A stretch of DNA of 47,363 nt from JAAYBQ01 sp035403465 (GCA_035403465.1 DAONFG010000026.1:1-47363), one strand, 5' to 3'; shown: positions 1-8,800, counted from the stretch's first letter. Made by a program: numbers and translations. The notes: a model not told the origin generated them from the sequence alone.

Positions 1-426
1 CTGGTTATGACAACACTTCCGTTTGCTGTAACAGGTGTGGCTCCTGTTCTCCTTGTAACCGGAATTCCCATCTCTCCTGCCGTATTTATGGGGATCATTA
101 TGCTGACAGGGATTGTCATGAATAACGGCATACTCCTTGTTGAGTCTGTGCGCAGAGTGATAGAAGAGGGCAATGCTATTGCCGGCGGATATACAGATGC
201 GATAATGAATGTGGCAAAGTTAAGATTCAGGCCCGTGATGATTACGGCAATCACGTCAATACTCGGGATGCTGCCTATGGTCATAAGCACGGGTGAAGGG
301 AGTTCGCTCTGGCGGCCATTCGCTGTTACAGTCACTTCGGGACTTGCATTTTCAACAATGCTGACACTTGTTATTCTGCCTGTTATATGCGGCAGGTATT
401 ATCAATACAGATCAGGGACGGTTTAA
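1..426 (+). CDS. RND efflux transporter, C-terminal fragment (cut by window start)
   Basis: The reading frame is open from base 1 to the TAA at 424-426, so only the last ~141 residues are visible. They match the C-terminal membrane half of HAE1-type RND pumps: a segment ending in MNNGILLVES (the TM10 region), the cytoplasmic KLRFRPVMITAITSILGMLP loop, and a final helix rich in L, V and I ending in VILPVICGRYY. The family exports drugs, lipids or other small molecules across the envelope using the proton gradient, with an adaptor and a TolC-like channel. The next gene starts one base after this stop, so the two Ig-like lipoproteins downstream may share its transcript. Partner genes would lie upstream of the window. 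Confidence 0.9.
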   Translation: MVMTTLPFAVTGVAPVLLVTGIPISPAVFMGIIMLTGIVMNNGILLVESVRRVIEEGNAIAGGYTDAIMNVAKLRFRPVMITAITSILGMLPMVISTGEGSSLWRPFAVTVTSGLAFSTMLTLVILPVICGRYYQYRSGTV

Positions 427-427
427 T

Positions 428-1969
428 ATGATTATGTACAAAAAGATATCACCAGCTTCAGCACGGAAAATTTGGTCATTACTGCATGCGACAGCTATGG
501 CCCTGATGTTTTCTGCATGTGAGTTCAATACTGATACACTTGAGGTAGAGTGGTGTACGCCGGTCAATGGGGCGACTGGTGTTTATGCGGGTACCAGCAT
601 CGAAATTAAGTTCAGCAGAGATGTCAACCGGAGCGATGCAGAGGAACTATTTATACTTGAAAACAGCGATGAAAAGATTCCGGGAAGATTTATATGGTCT
701 TCAGGAAAGCGATTCGTTTTTATTCCTTCACGGGAACCTGGGGAAAACGGCAGGTACACGATTACTGTACCGCGAGAGATCCGGGACACTGACGGCAACA
801 CAATGGGTTCCGATTTTCTCTCTGATTTTTATATTGGAGATGACTTTGTGAACCCGGCAGTGGTGTCATCTTCGCCGCAATACAGCAGCGGGGCTACGCT
901 TGATGTCGCAATAGATCAGGATATTGCAATAGATTATTCCAAAAGCATGAACAGGGAGAAGACTCAAAGTGCGTTCTCCATTTCGCCTGGTGTTTCAGGT
1001 TACTTCGTGTGGAGTGAGGCGGCACCGGGTCTTGCTGATTCAAGGCTTGAGTACAGGCTCACTGAACCTATGGAGTACGGGAAACTTTACAGGATGAAGG
1101 TGACTGCAGATGCAGAGGATACTGCAGGAAACAGGATAGGAACTGATTATATTGTGAATTTTGTAACTGGAAACGATACCGCTCCTCCGGAAATTGATAC
1201 AATTGAATATAACGATGGCATTCCTGGAAATGACGACAGAATACAGGCGGGTACAGTCAAATACAAAGTGTCTAAACATGGTCCGATAGTAATTACCTTT
1301 ACTGAACCGATGGACAGGTATAGCGTAGAAAAAGCGGTAACTATCACACCTTCACTAACAGGATACTATGAGTGGCACAGTGACCTTGAGGTTGAGTTCA
1401 ATCCGTCAGAATCCTTTGAGCCCGAAACTTTATATCAGTTTGCTGTTGAGACATCGTGCAGGGATATAAACGGTCTGCGGCTTGCATCACGATATGTGGT
1501 TGAATTTAAAACCGATGCCGATGATTCCCGCCTTGTTAAAGTACGCGACGTTTCCGGATCGTATGACAATTCTGCTTATGCGCTTTTCGGTCTCACATGG
1601 CCAGTTGAAATAGAGATGGGTGATGCTGAAAACTCATCCTATTACATCAGGATCCGGTTTCTGTCGTCAATCGAAGATTCACTCGCGGCTGTAATGCAGA
1701 AATACTCGATATTTGACAAGGTGCTTGTAGAGACACGGCAATCCGCCGTTGATGGGACATCAAGCCTGCATGGCTCCGCAATTATTTCAGATATATCATG
1801 GCAGGACGATAGCACAGTTGTGATACAGATCAGCGGTATGACTAACAGTGCAACGGATATCCCTGCACTCTACAGACTTACTGTTACAGGGGGCAAAACA
1901 GGTATTAAGGATACAAATGATAATTATATGAAAGAAGACTTTGTAATCGAGTTCAAAGAGGAGCCATAA
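428..1969 (+). CDS. Lipoprotein with tandem SbsA-like Ig domains (paralogue A)
   Basis: The ATG at 428 is chosen because it lies two bases after the preceding stop and begins a lipoprotein signal: a basic start, a hydrophobic stretch and the lipobox MFSAC. The 513-residue product then has three repeats of about 100 residues of the SbsA Ig-like (Big_5) type, each with a 'P.NGATGV'-like start, an 'I.F(S/T)..M' core, an 'F.W' or 'YEW' strand and a 'DT.GN' turn near its end. A divergent C-terminal region of about 150 residues ends in GIKDTNDNYMKEDFV. It is probably an outer-membrane-anchored surface or periplasmic protein; its ligand is unknown. It overlaps the next, similar gene by one base, so the pair is co-translated. 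A second possible start is at 434. Confidence 0.85.
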   Translation: MIMYKKISPASARKIWSLLHATAMALMFSACEFNTDTLEVEWCTPVNGATGVYAGTSIEIKFSRDVNRSDAEELFILENSDEKIPGRFIWSSGKRFVFIPSREPGENGRYTITVPREIRDTDGNTMGSDFLSDFYIGDDFVNPAVVSSSPQYSSGATLDVAIDQDIAIDYSKSMNREKTQSAFSISPGVSGYFVWSEAAPGLADSRLEYRLTEPMEYGKLYRMKVTADAEDTAGNRIGTDYIVNFVTGNDTAPPEIDTIEYNDGIPGNDDRIQAGTVKYKVSKHGPIVITFTEPMDRYSVEKAVTITPSLTGYYEWHSDLEVEFNPSESFEPETLYQFAVETSCRDINGLRLASRYVVEFKTDADDSRLVKVRDVSGSYDNSAYALFGLTWPVEIEMGDAENSSYYIRIRFLSSIEDSLAAVMQKYSIFDKVLVETRQSAVDGTSSLHGSAIISDISWQDDSTVVIQISGMTNSATDIPALYRLTVTGGKTGIKDTNDNYMKEDFVIEFKEEP

Positions 1970-3423
1970 TGAAAACGAAAGCATATATCATATTCTCAGT
2001 TGTTTTACTTGCTGGCTGCTACGATGATTTTACCATGCCGCATGTTGTGTCAGCAGCACCGGGAAAGAACGAGTTATCAGTCAGCCGGGATATTTCAGCT
2101 GTAGTGGCATTCAGCAAAACAATGGATACAATGAAAACATCGAATGAATTCACTCTAAGCTCATCGTCGGGAGCTGTTGAGGGTTTTTTTTCATGGGGAA
2201 ACAGTGACACTGTTATGAGTTTCCATCCAGCTGAACCCCTTAAACGTACTGAGAAATACACCATCCGGATAACAGGTGACGCGGAAGACACAGAAGGAAA
2301 TGATCTAAGTGACGAATTTATTTCATCATTTTATACAGGAGGCGATGATGTACGCCCGGAAGTCGATTCATTTAACCCTGCCGCCAATTCAATCGGAAAT
2401 TCAGATGATACTCTTGTCACTGTTATTTTTTCAGAACCGATGGACCCTGATACAGTTTACGACGGATTAACCGTTTCACCGGCGACCGAAGGATATTATG
2501 AATGGAATTCCGATTACACGGCGGTAGTATTCAGGCCTCTCTATGGATTAAACTACGGCGTAACCTATAATGCAACCGTGAGTACTGCGATGAAGGATTC
2601 TGCAGGGAACAGCCTGCTGGAGGAGGTATCTTTCAGTTTTACAATCGGCGATGACTTTACACCTCCTCAACTTACTGTTTACCAGGATAATTCAACACCG
2701 CTGTATCTTGATGAAAATGTGCAGACGCCTGGAGCTGAGAAGAATGGAAGCATAGTAATTGATTTCAGCGAAATTGTTTTAACAGACGGGATTGCTGATG
2801 CAGTAGGAATATCGCCCGCAGCAGAGTTTTATGTCACCACCTCAACTGTTGAAAGTGGAGGTGTAAACATAACAAGGGCTGTTGTAAATTTTACTGAAAA
2901 CCTGGAGAGTGAAGAGATTTACACGCTCCGCATTGGTTCCTTCATAACTGATCTGCAGCAGAATAATCTGGCAAGGGAATACAGGTTTGTGTTTGTCACT
3001 GACGGTCCGTATTCGTTGAGGCCGTTTGTCAGTAAGATTGGAGATATTGTGACTATTGATTCCTCTGCATGGCCCATAAACGATATAGTGATACTTTCAC
3101 TTGCAGAAGATTTTAACGGTAATGCATCAAAACTATACAATAATATCGCTATAGATTTTTCAAATAGCATTGATCCTCTCTCACTTGATATCGCAGTAGA
3201 TATTGTGGCAGGTGATACGGGAAGTCCTTCGGTTGTAAACATTGGATGGCCATCTAATCCACCGGATGCCCGGTTCACAAGGCTTACGTTCGGACTCTAT
3301 GGAGTGAGTCCCGGTAAAACATACAGCTTAAGGCTCAAGGGTGGTTCGGGTGGAATCAAGGATCAGTACGGAAATTACATGAAAGAGGACTTTGTCCAGA
3401 TCATCAAGTTTAACCAATTGTGA
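1969..3423 (+). CDS. Lipoprotein with tandem SbsA-like Ig domains (paralogue B)
   Basis: The start overlaps the previous stop (TAATG), a translational-coupling arrangement. The signal peptide ends in the lipobox LLAGC, followed by Asp-rich residues. The 484-residue protein contains two clear SbsA-like Ig repeats (from about residues 25 and 125), each with the 'F(S/T)..MD' and 'AEDTEGN' or 'KDSAGN' signatures, a third more divergent repeat, and a C-terminal region ending in GIKDQYGNYMKEDFV. That ending is almost the same as in paralogue A, so the two genes are tandem duplicates that have diverged strongly elsewhere. Function is unknown; the family is typical of secreted or surface proteins. 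No catalytic motif is visible. Confidence 0.85.
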   Translation: MKTKAYIIFSVVLLAGCYDDFTMPHVVSAAPGKNELSVSRDISAVVAFSKTMDTMKTSNEFTLSSSSGAVEGFFSWGNSDTVMSFHPAEPLKRTEKYTIRITGDAEDTEGNDLSDEFISSFYTGGDDVRPEVDSFNPAANSIGNSDDTLVTVIFSEPMDPDTVYDGLTVSPATEGYYEWNSDYTAVVFRPLYGLNYGVTYNATVSTAMKDSAGNSLLEEVSFSFTIGDDFTPPQLTVYQDNSTPLYLDENVQTPGAEKNGSIVIDFSEIVLTDGIADAVGISPAAEFYVTTSTVESGGVNITRAVVNFTENLESEEIYTLRIGSFITDLQQNNLAREYRFVFVTDGPYSLRPFVSKIGDIVTIDSSAWPINDIVILSLAEDFNGNASKLYNNIAIDFSNSIDPLSLDIAVDIVAGDTGSPSVVNIGWPSNPPDARFTRLTFGLYGVSPGKTYSLRLKGGSGGIKDQYGNYMKEDFVQIIKFNQL

Positions 3424-3493
3424 GTAATAGTTACTATATGTTTCGCGCTGTCCGGATTCGAAGGTGCGAGAGTAAAATGATACAGGAGGATTT

Positions 3494-4816
3494 ATGATAA
3501 ACTTAACGGTTTCAATTATGCTGATTGTTCTATGTGCGGCTCTTTTTGTGAAGTTCTCACGTAATAAAAATATGGTATTTTTTCTTATACTTATTCTCGC
3601 GGCGATACTCTGCGGCCTTGTAACCGGGTATACACTGCCTGGCCTTGTAAATGTAATCAAAAGGGGATTTGCTGAAACCGCAGCAGGCATGGGTCTTATA
3701 ATCATAACAGGCCATCTATATGCCATGCTGCTTTACAGAATCGGTGTTTTAGATTCAGTTGCTGTCCTTATTACGCGAATCGGCAAGGGTAAACATTCAA
3801 CTTTTGCACTCGCCGCGACAGGCGGAATTGTTTCTATACCTGTAACATGTGAAGCAGGATATTCAATGCTCTCGCCGCTCGGCAGGCGAGTGGCGCAGAA
3901 ATCGGGAACAGCTCCTGCTGCTGCGGCTATCTCGCTCTCATGCGGAATGTATATCACTAATCTACTCGTTCTGCCCACACCGGGCCCGATCGCTGCAGCG
4001 GGTATTATGAATGCGAACATGTGGCTGCTCTTTGTCCTCGGACTTGCAGTTTCAATACCCGGAATCATCGCAGCAGATTACTTCAGCCGAAAATATGCCG
4101 TGAAATTTAAACTTGAAACACTTACTGAATCCCTGGACATAAATGAGCCGGACATACCGTCATTAAAATCTGGTACTGCATTACTGTTTGTTTCACTTCC
4201 CCTTCTGCTTATATTATTCAGGGGAATAGCATCTTTACCTGTACATCCCTTCTGTAGTGGAGTAATACAAAGAATCATTTATTTCACAGGTGAACCATTT
4301 ATCGCAATACTCATATCTGCCGGTGTAATTATACTTTACGCAAAGAGAAAAAAGAATCTTTTCAACGTATCAGATATTACTGCTGATAGTCTGAAACAAT
4401 CAGCACAGGTACTTCTCGTGGCTGCAGCTTCCGGAGCGTTTGCAGCGGTATTCAGAACAACAGGTATTATGTATGCGATACCTGTTTCGCTACCGCCCTG
4501 GATAGGTCTCATAATACCATTTATTGCTGCAGTGTTGTTCAAACTCCTCCACGGCAATTCAACTGCTGCAATGATATCGGCTTCTTCTATTACGTTTGCC
4601 TCAATGTACAGCATGAGGATAAGCCCTGAGCTCGCGGTTCTTGCTGCAGGCGCAGGTGCAATGGTTGTGTCACACGCTAATGACCCGTTCTTCTGGATAG
4701 TTGCAAAGTTCAGCGGTATGAATATGAGTGCCACATACCGACTGTTCACTGTAGCTACACTGGTTTCCGGCCTGGTAACATTTCTTGCAGTTTTTGTCCT
4801 GGGGCTTTTTATGTGA
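3494..4816 (+). CDS. GntP-family gluconate/organic-acid permease
   Basis: The 440-residue protein is almost wholly hydrophobic, with about 12 membrane segments. Its layout and motifs (an early GxxxGYTLPGLVNVIKRGF region, GIVSIPVTCEAGYSMLSPL, and HANDPFFWIVAKFSGM near the C-terminus) match the GntP family of proton symporters for gluconate and related hydroxy acids. The start is set by a consensus AGGAGG at 3484-3489, five bases upstream. It stands alone after the lipoprotein pair, with a 70-base gap and no sugar-acid kinase or dehydratase nearby, so the substrate cannot be deduced. A 10-bp palindrome at 4831-4840 and the hairpin at 4852-4873 follow the stop. Confidence 0.88.
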   Translation: MINLTVSIMLIVLCAALFVKFSRNKNMVFFLILILAAILCGLVTGYTLPGLVNVIKRGFAETAAGMGLIIITGHLYAMLLYRIGVLDSVAVLITRIGKGKHSTFALAATGGIVSIPVTCEAGYSMLSPLGRRVAQKSGTAPAAAAISLSCGMYITNLLVLPTPGPIAAAGIMNANMWLLFVLGLAVSIPGIIAADYFSRKYAVKFKLETLTESLDINEPDIPSLKSGTALLFVSLPLLLILFRGIASLPVHPFCSGVIQRIIYFTGEPFIAILISAGVIILYAKRKKNLFNVSDITADSLKQSAQVLLVAAASGAFAAVFRTTGIMYAIPVSLPPWIGLIIPFIAAVLFKLLHGNSTAAMISASSITFASMYSMRISPELAVLAAGAGAMVVSHANDPFFWIVAKFSGMNMSATYRLFTVATLVSGLVTFLAVFVLGLFM

Positions 4817-4847
4817 TTAGTCTCATGCACCCGCATGCGGATTAATT

Positions 4848-4873
4848 AAAAAAAGCCCGTTATCACGGGCTTT
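4848..4873 (-). terminator. Rho-independent terminator of the tRNA unit
   Basis: A perfect 9-bp stem (AAAGCCCGT 4852-4860 with ACGGGCTTT 4865-4873) has a 4-base loop. On the minus strand it is followed by a run of seven T (4848-4854 read in reverse). It lies seven bases beyond the tRNA-Tyr 3' end and may also limit read-through from the GntP gene on the other strand. Confidence 0.85.
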
Positions 4874-4879
4874 CTAATC

Positions 4880-4961
4880 TGGTGAGGGAAGGATTCGAAC
4901 CTTCGAAGGCTTCGCCGACAGATTTACAGTCTGTTCCCTTTGGCCGCTCGGGAACCTCACC
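4880..4961 (-). tRNA. tRNA-Tyr (anticodon GTA)
   Basis: Read on the minus strand, the acceptor GGTGAGG pairs with CCTCACC, followed by discriminator A. The anticodon arm is ACAGA-CTGTAAA-TCTGT with anticodon GTA. There is a long class II variable arm and a GGTTCGAATCC T-arm. The length of 82 nt fits bacterial tRNA-Tyr. The 3' CCA is not encoded. Confidence 0.95.
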
Positions 4962-4967
4962 AAAATG

Positions 4968-5040
4968 AGCTGGCGAGAGGAATTGAACCCCCAACAAGCT
5001 GATTACAAATCAGCTGCTCTACCGATTGAGCTACGCCAGC
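4968..5040 (-). tRNA. tRNA-Thr (anticodon TGT)
   Basis: Read on the minus strand, the acceptor GCTGGCG pairs with CGCCAGC, followed by discriminator T. The anticodon stem GCTGA/TCAGC encloses loop TTTGTAA with anticodon TGT. The T-arm has the GGTTCAATTCC signature. It is 73 nt, without encoded CCA, and only six bases upstream of tRNA-Tyr, so both are cut from one transcript. The Thr-Tyr order is common in bacterial tRNA clusters that lead into tufB; no tuf gene follows here. Confidence 0.95.
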
Positions 5041-5052
5041 GCAACGAAGTAA

Positions 5053-5081
5053 CTGATATTTTTTATGGGGGGAACTGTCAA
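5053..5081 (-). promoter_or_regulatory. Promoter of the tRNA-Thr/tRNA-Tyr unit
   Basis: On the minus strand a consensus -35 TTGACA (5076-5081) is followed after 17 bp by TATCAG (5053-5058), which matches the -10 consensus at TAT-A. It ends 13 bases before the mature 5' end of tRNA-Thr, a normal distance. Confidence 0.65.
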
Positions 5082-5163
5082 TAGTTTTTTTCGGGGTGAT
5101 CCGCTTTTTTTGGACGACATAATACAACCCCGCTTAAACAGTATTCATGGAATGCAGGTTTAC

Positions 5164-5224
5164 TTGACATGATATCAAAATCGAGTTATTGTCTTGACAT
5201 ATGGGTCAGCATAAAAATTATACT
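5164..5224 (+). promoter_or_regulatory. Tandem promoters of the TolC/adaptor/ATPase operon
   Basis: Two TTGACA -35 boxes are seen, at 5164-5169 and 5194-5199. The first has TATTGT at 17 bp (5187-5192). The second has TATACT at 19 bp (5219-5224), somewhat long. A TGATATCA palindrome (5170-5177) lies in the first spacer. Both precede a leader of about 200 bases before the tolC-like start. Confidence 0.5.
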
Positions 5225-5282
5225 TTTATAGTAGTAATATCTGGAGGGAACACGCGGATTGTCCGGGTAAACCGTGATGCAA

Positions 5283-5366
5283 TATAGCGGTTCCTTCATA
5301 AGTGATGCGGTATTGGTCCGCAAAATATATTATGGGCACCTCAAAATTGTAATTTATAGTGGTTCC
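5283..5366 (+). repeat. Pair of 12-bp direct repeats in the operon leader
   Basis: TATAGCGGTTCC (5283-5294) and TATAGTGGTTCC (5355-5366) differ at one position and are 72 bp apart, close to seven helical turns. They lie between the promoters and the tolC-like gene and may be binding sites for a regulator. The frame upstream of 5433 is open to an ATG at 5274, so the repeat also encodes YSGS(F/L)IS twice, but no ribosome site supports that start. Confidence 0.45.
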
Positions 5367-5432
5367 CTTATATCAGTTACAAGAAGAAGGCCGATAAGAG
5401 TAATACTGTATTTACAGGACCAGATTAAATTC

Positions 5433-6791
5433 ATGAAAAAAATTATACTATCCCTGATTTTTCTATCCTGCGCTGTAGCCGCATATGCGGATACCAGAAC
5501 AATCACAGTAAAAGAATGCATTGATATAGCCCTTCAGAACCACCCTGACTATTTCATATCTATTGAGGACCAGAAAAAAAGCATTTCCGATTACGGGGTG
5601 GCCAGGTCGCAGAAGAGCCTGATCATCAATGGTGAAATCCGTACAGTGGAAAACGAGAAGGATACTGAAACGACATCAAGCGGGGTTGAAATTCCCGGCA
5701 AGGATACCTATATCGGCCTGTTCGCGGGCATCACTCTTTATTATAATATATATGATGCAAAAAAGGATTATGAAGAGGATATGGCCAAAACAAATATTGA
5801 CATGTTCAAGATAAAGAGCCAGAAGACAAAGCTTGACATAATCTACAATGTCAAGATTGCCTATTACAGCTATTCAATGGCAAGGAATGCCCTGACAATC
5901 AGGGAGGAAATATACAGGAAGAACGAGAAAAAGGCGCTCCTTGCAAAACAGCTTTTTGAGGGCGGATCAAGACCCATCCTTGATGTGAGCAAGGCAGAGG
6001 TTGACCTTGCCGATGCCAGGCTCCAGTACGAGATGGCTAAAAACAATGAAAGAAAGATGAGGATGAACCTCTTCCACGCCATGGGTCTTGAGGATACCGA
6101 GGACCTCGATATTATCCCGCAGGATGTTGAAGCAATGCCGGGTATAACAGTAACGCTCGATGAATTATACAACATGTCACAGATATACAGCCCGCTGATA
6201 AGGATTTCAGTGCTTGAAAAAAGACTGGCAAAGATGAAAATTTCAACAGAAACCGCGGCTCATTACCCCAGGATTGATTTTCAGGCAGGAGCGGGCTATG
6301 AGCTGGACAGGATCCGCGGTGCGGATAATTATGAAAAAAATTTTAGCGGTAAAAACTGGGCACCGGCATTTTACGGCCTCTTTTTTATGACCATTCCTGT
6401 ATACAGCGGCGGCAGGATCTCTGCGCGGGTTGATTCAGCGGAGAGCGATTATAATAAAATAAACTACAGGGAGAGAGAGATCCTGGTAGAAACAAAGAAC
6501 CAGATAAGGGACAGCTACAGGAGCCTGGAAGAGATCCGCAAACAGCTGGAGATATCTGAACTCATTATCAGGAATGCTGAACGACACCTGCTCCTTGCCC
6601 AGAAGAGCTATGATAACGGCGGCGGTTCCCTGCTCGAACTGCAGGATGCCGAACTGAGCGTTATCAGGGCGAGGATGGGATATCTTGAAGCCAGGTATAA
6701 TTACCTGATGACGCTGGCCAGGCTATCAAATATTATCGGGATTGGAGAGGAATCCATATGTGGAGATTCGGGAAAAAACAAATCGGAATAA
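5433..6791 (+). CDS. TolC-family outer-membrane efflux protein
   Basis: The ATG at 5433 is preferred over the upstream in-frame ATG at 5274 because it starts a proper signal peptide: KK, a hydrophobic core, then AAYAD. The 452-residue mature-type protein has the two-fold repeat of TolC proteins. Each half has a long helical pair; 'LF.GGSRPILDVSKAEVDLADARLQY' in the first half corresponds to 'SYDNGGGSLLELQDAELSVIRARMGY' in the second. The 'IPVYSGGRI' strand motif is typical. It forms the outer-membrane exit channel. It overlaps the adaptor gene by 34 bases, so translation is coupled. The ribosome site is weak (AGGA about 15 bases upstream). Confidence 0.88.
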   Translation: MKKIILSLIFLSCAVAAYADTRTITVKECIDIALQNHPDYFISIEDQKKSISDYGVARSQKSLIINGEIRTVENEKDTETTSSGVEIPGKDTYIGLFAGITLYYNIYDAKKDYEEDMAKTNIDMFKIKSQKTKLDIIYNVKIAYYSYSMARNALTIREEIYRKNEKKALLAKQLFEGGSRPILDVSKAEVDLADARLQYEMAKNNERKMRMNLFHAMGLEDTEDLDIIPQDVEAMPGITVTLDELYNMSQIYSPLIRISVLEKRLAKMKISTETAAHYPRIDFQAGAGYELDRIRGADNYEKNFSGKNWAPAFYGLFFMTIPVYSGGRISARVDSAESDYNKINYREREILVETKNQIRDSYRSLEEIRKQLEISELIIRNAERHLLLAQKSYDNGGGSLLELQDAELSVIRARMGYLEARYNYLMTLARLSNIIGIGEESICGDSGKNKSE

Positions 6792-7840
6792 CCATAGCGG
6801 TCATTGCCCTTTTAATAATAATTATTGTTAAAGGCTGCGGCGGCAAAGGCGAAAAGATATATGTTTATGATAAAGCGGTCAAGACTGATGTGCTGAGAAC
6901 CATTACTGTAACCGGTGAGCTCGAGGTAATGGACCCGGTAACGATTATGTGCAAATCAACAGGTATTGTTGAGGGGATCTATACTGATTTTAACCAGTAT
7001 GTGTCAAAAGGCCAGCTCCTTATGAAGCTTGATTCAATAGGTATTGAACAGAAGGTAATGAAGGCCGCAAGCCTCATAGAGGGGAGCAGGCTTGAGGTTG
7101 AATCCGCGCAGCGTGAGCTCGAGGGTAAAAAGAATCTATACAAGGATAACCTGATATCCAAAAGGGCAATGGAGCAGGCTGAAATCGAGTATAATATTGT
7201 GGTAAGCAGGTATAAACAGGTAAAGATAGACTATGATATGGCAGTTAAAGAGAGAGAGTACACGAGGATTTATTCACCCATAAGCGGTGTGGTAATCGCG
7301 GTTTATAAAAAGAAGGATGAGCCGGTATCTGTTTCGGTTCCCCTGATTCTGCTTGCCCCGTCTCTTAAGAGGATGACCCTGACTATCAATATCGACGAGT
7401 CTGATATAGGAAACATTAAAAACGGCCAGCAGGTCGTGTTCAGTGTAAGTGCATTCCCTGATAAAAAGTTTTACGGATCAATAAGCCAGGTGCGGATAAA
7501 TCCTGTCAAGACAGGGGGCCTTGTTACATACCAGGCGATAGTTGTATGTGATAACGAGGAGACAATGCTTAAGCCCGGGATGACAGTGACTGCAACGGTG
7601 ATAATAGATGAGCGGAAGGGTGTGATTGCCGTATCGAACCAGGCATTCATGGTCAATCCTGACGGATCAGAAGCAAAGGGCAATGAAAAGTTTTTATGGA
7701 AGAGGGACGGGGTACTCGGCAGCCAGTCATATAAGAGAATAACGGTAAAAACCGGGCTTACCGGCGATATATTCACAGAAATAACCGAAGGCGTTAAGGA
7801 AGCCGAAGAGATTATGACAAAAATCAAGGAATCAAAATAG
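6758..7840 (+). CDS. Periplasmic adaptor (HlyD/MacA-like membrane fusion protein)
   Basis: The 360-residue protein has one N-terminal membrane anchor (about residues 10-26) and the usual adaptor order: a half-lipoyl (GIVEGIYTDFNQYVSKGQLLMKLD, about 68-92), a helical hairpin (about 95-165), the second half-lipoyl (IYSPISGVVIAVYKKKDEPV), a beta-barrel (NIDESDIGNIKNGQQVVFSV) and a membrane-proximal domain. It links an inner-membrane ABC transporter to the TolC channel. A Cys inside GCGG follows the anchor, but the spacing is not that of a lipobox. The start lies inside the tolC-like gene, preceded by GGAGAGG. The next gene, an ATPase, begins ten bases after the stop. Confidence 0.9.
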   Translation: MWRFGKKQIGITIAVIALLIIIIVKGCGGKGEKIYVYDKAVKTDVLRTITVTGELEVMDPVTIMCKSTGIVEGIYTDFNQYVSKGQLLMKLDSIGIEQKVMKAASLIEGSRLEVESAQRELEGKKNLYKDNLISKRAMEQAEIEYNIVVSRYKQVKIDYDMAVKEREYTRIYSPISGVVIAVYKKKDEPVSVSVPLILLAPSLKRMTLTINIDESDIGNIKNGQQVVFSVSAFPDKKFYGSISQVRINPVKTGGLVTYQAIVVCDNEETMLKPGMTVTATVIIDERKGVIAVSNQAFMVNPDGSEAKGNEKFLWKRDGVLGSQSYKRITVKTGLTGDIFTEITEGVKEAEEIMTKIKESK

Positions 7841-7850
7841 ACACCCTGTT

Positions 7851-8585
7851 ATGAAAGATAATATCATTGATATACAGGACCTTGTAAAGATATACAACCT
7901 CAGTGAAGAGGTCAGCGTCCATGCGCTTAAGGGTATCAATATCTCTATCAGGAGGGGTGAATTTGTTGCTATAATGGGGTCATCCGGTTCGGGCAAGTCG
8001 ACCTTTATGAACGTGCTCGGATTTCTTGATACCCCGACATCGGGTCTCTATATGCTCGACGGTATAGACGGAAGCAGCCTTAACAATGACCAGAAAGCTG
8101 AAATACGCAACAGGAAGATCGGATTTGTATTCCAGGGATTCAATCTCCTTTCCAGGACCTCGGCCCTTGAAAATGTTGAATTACCCATGTTCTACAGGGG
8201 CGGGTTTGCACAAAGCGAGCTCACTGTAAAGGCTAAAAATCTCCTTGATATGGTGGGGCTTTCCGGGAGGTACCATCATCCCCCCAATAACCTTTCAGGC
8301 GGGGAGCAGCAGCGTGTGGCAATAGCGCGGTCCCTTGTTAACGACCCGGCCATTATTCTTGCCGATGAACCTACCGGTAACCTTGACTCAAGGAATACAG
8401 AGGAGATAATGAAACTCTTTACCAGGTTGAACCGGGAAACCGGTATCTCGATAGTAATGGTTACACATGAATCCGATGTTGCCGAGTATTCCGATCGCAA
8501 GGTCTTATTCAAGGATGGCGAAATTATCGATGATTCGCCTGTGAAAAGAAAAAAGAATATTAAAATCACCAAGCGCAAGATGTAA
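7851..8585 (+). CDS. ABC transporter ATPase (MacB/LolD type)
   Basis: The 244-residue single-domain ATPase has Walker A GSSGSGKST, a Q-loop in GFVFQGFNLL, signature LSGGEQQRVAIARSL, Walker B IILADEPTGNLDS and switch His in MVTHE. The Gly-Asn-Leu-Asp after Walker B and the overall pattern place it in the MacB/LolD/FtsE group, which powers transenvelope export or lipoprotein release. It is the last gene of the TolC/adaptor/ATPase operon, yet no FtsX/MacB-type permease follows: the next 505 bases are non-coding. The permease must be encoded elsewhere, or the system has lost it. The C-terminal 20 residues are unusually Lys-rich. Confidence 0.93.
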   Translation: MKDNIIDIQDLVKIYNLSEEVSVHALKGINISIRRGEFVAIMGSSGSGKSTFMNVLGFLDTPTSGLYMLDGIDGSSLNNDQKAEIRNRKIGFVFQGFNLLSRTSALENVELPMFYRGGFAQSELTVKAKNLLDMVGLSGRYHHPPNNLSGGEQQRVAIARSLVNDPAIILADEPTGNLDSRNTEEIMKLFTRLNRETGISIVMVTHESDVAEYSDRKVLFKDGEIIDDSPVKRKKNIKITKRKM

Positions 8586-8644
8586 ATACTTTATCTGGTA
8601 TAAATAAGTCCTGTAAATTTCCTGGCCACATAAGCCTTCCGGTT

Positions 8645-8800
8645 AAAACTATAACATTTAACGATCAGATTGGTGCCGGTCATTGCGGACGGAGTGATGC
8701 AATCTGTTGAGACGGGAATCTGTTTATTAAAATAAAATGGGTATTTCCACAAACAGACTGCCACAGCAGTGCTGCCGGCAGCCTCGCAGTGACATTATGT
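8645..8800. repeat. Dispersed MITE-like repeat, copy 1
   Basis: The core 8679-8793 is bounded by GTCATTGCG (8679-8687) and CGCAGTGAC (8785-8793), an inverted pair with one mismatch. Similarity to copy 2 (33247-33378) continues outside the core, through 'actata-cagttaacgat' on the left and 'attatgt' on the right. Shared internal blocks are GCAATCTGTT, CGGGAAT, AATAAAA, ACAGACTGCC. There is no open frame, so movement, if any, would need a transposase from elsewhere. Confidence 0.8.

Noticed and set aside
4831..4840. CCGCATGCGG palindrome after the GntP stop as its own terminator
   Set aside because: The stem is only five pairs with no loop, and no T run follows; the nearby hairpin at 4852-4873 is far stronger.
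5274..5432. N-terminal extension of the TolC-like gene from the ATG at 5274
   Set aside because: No ribosome site fits, the added residues are not like a signal peptide, and a proper signal begins at 5433. The stretch looks like a regulatory leader with a direct repeat.
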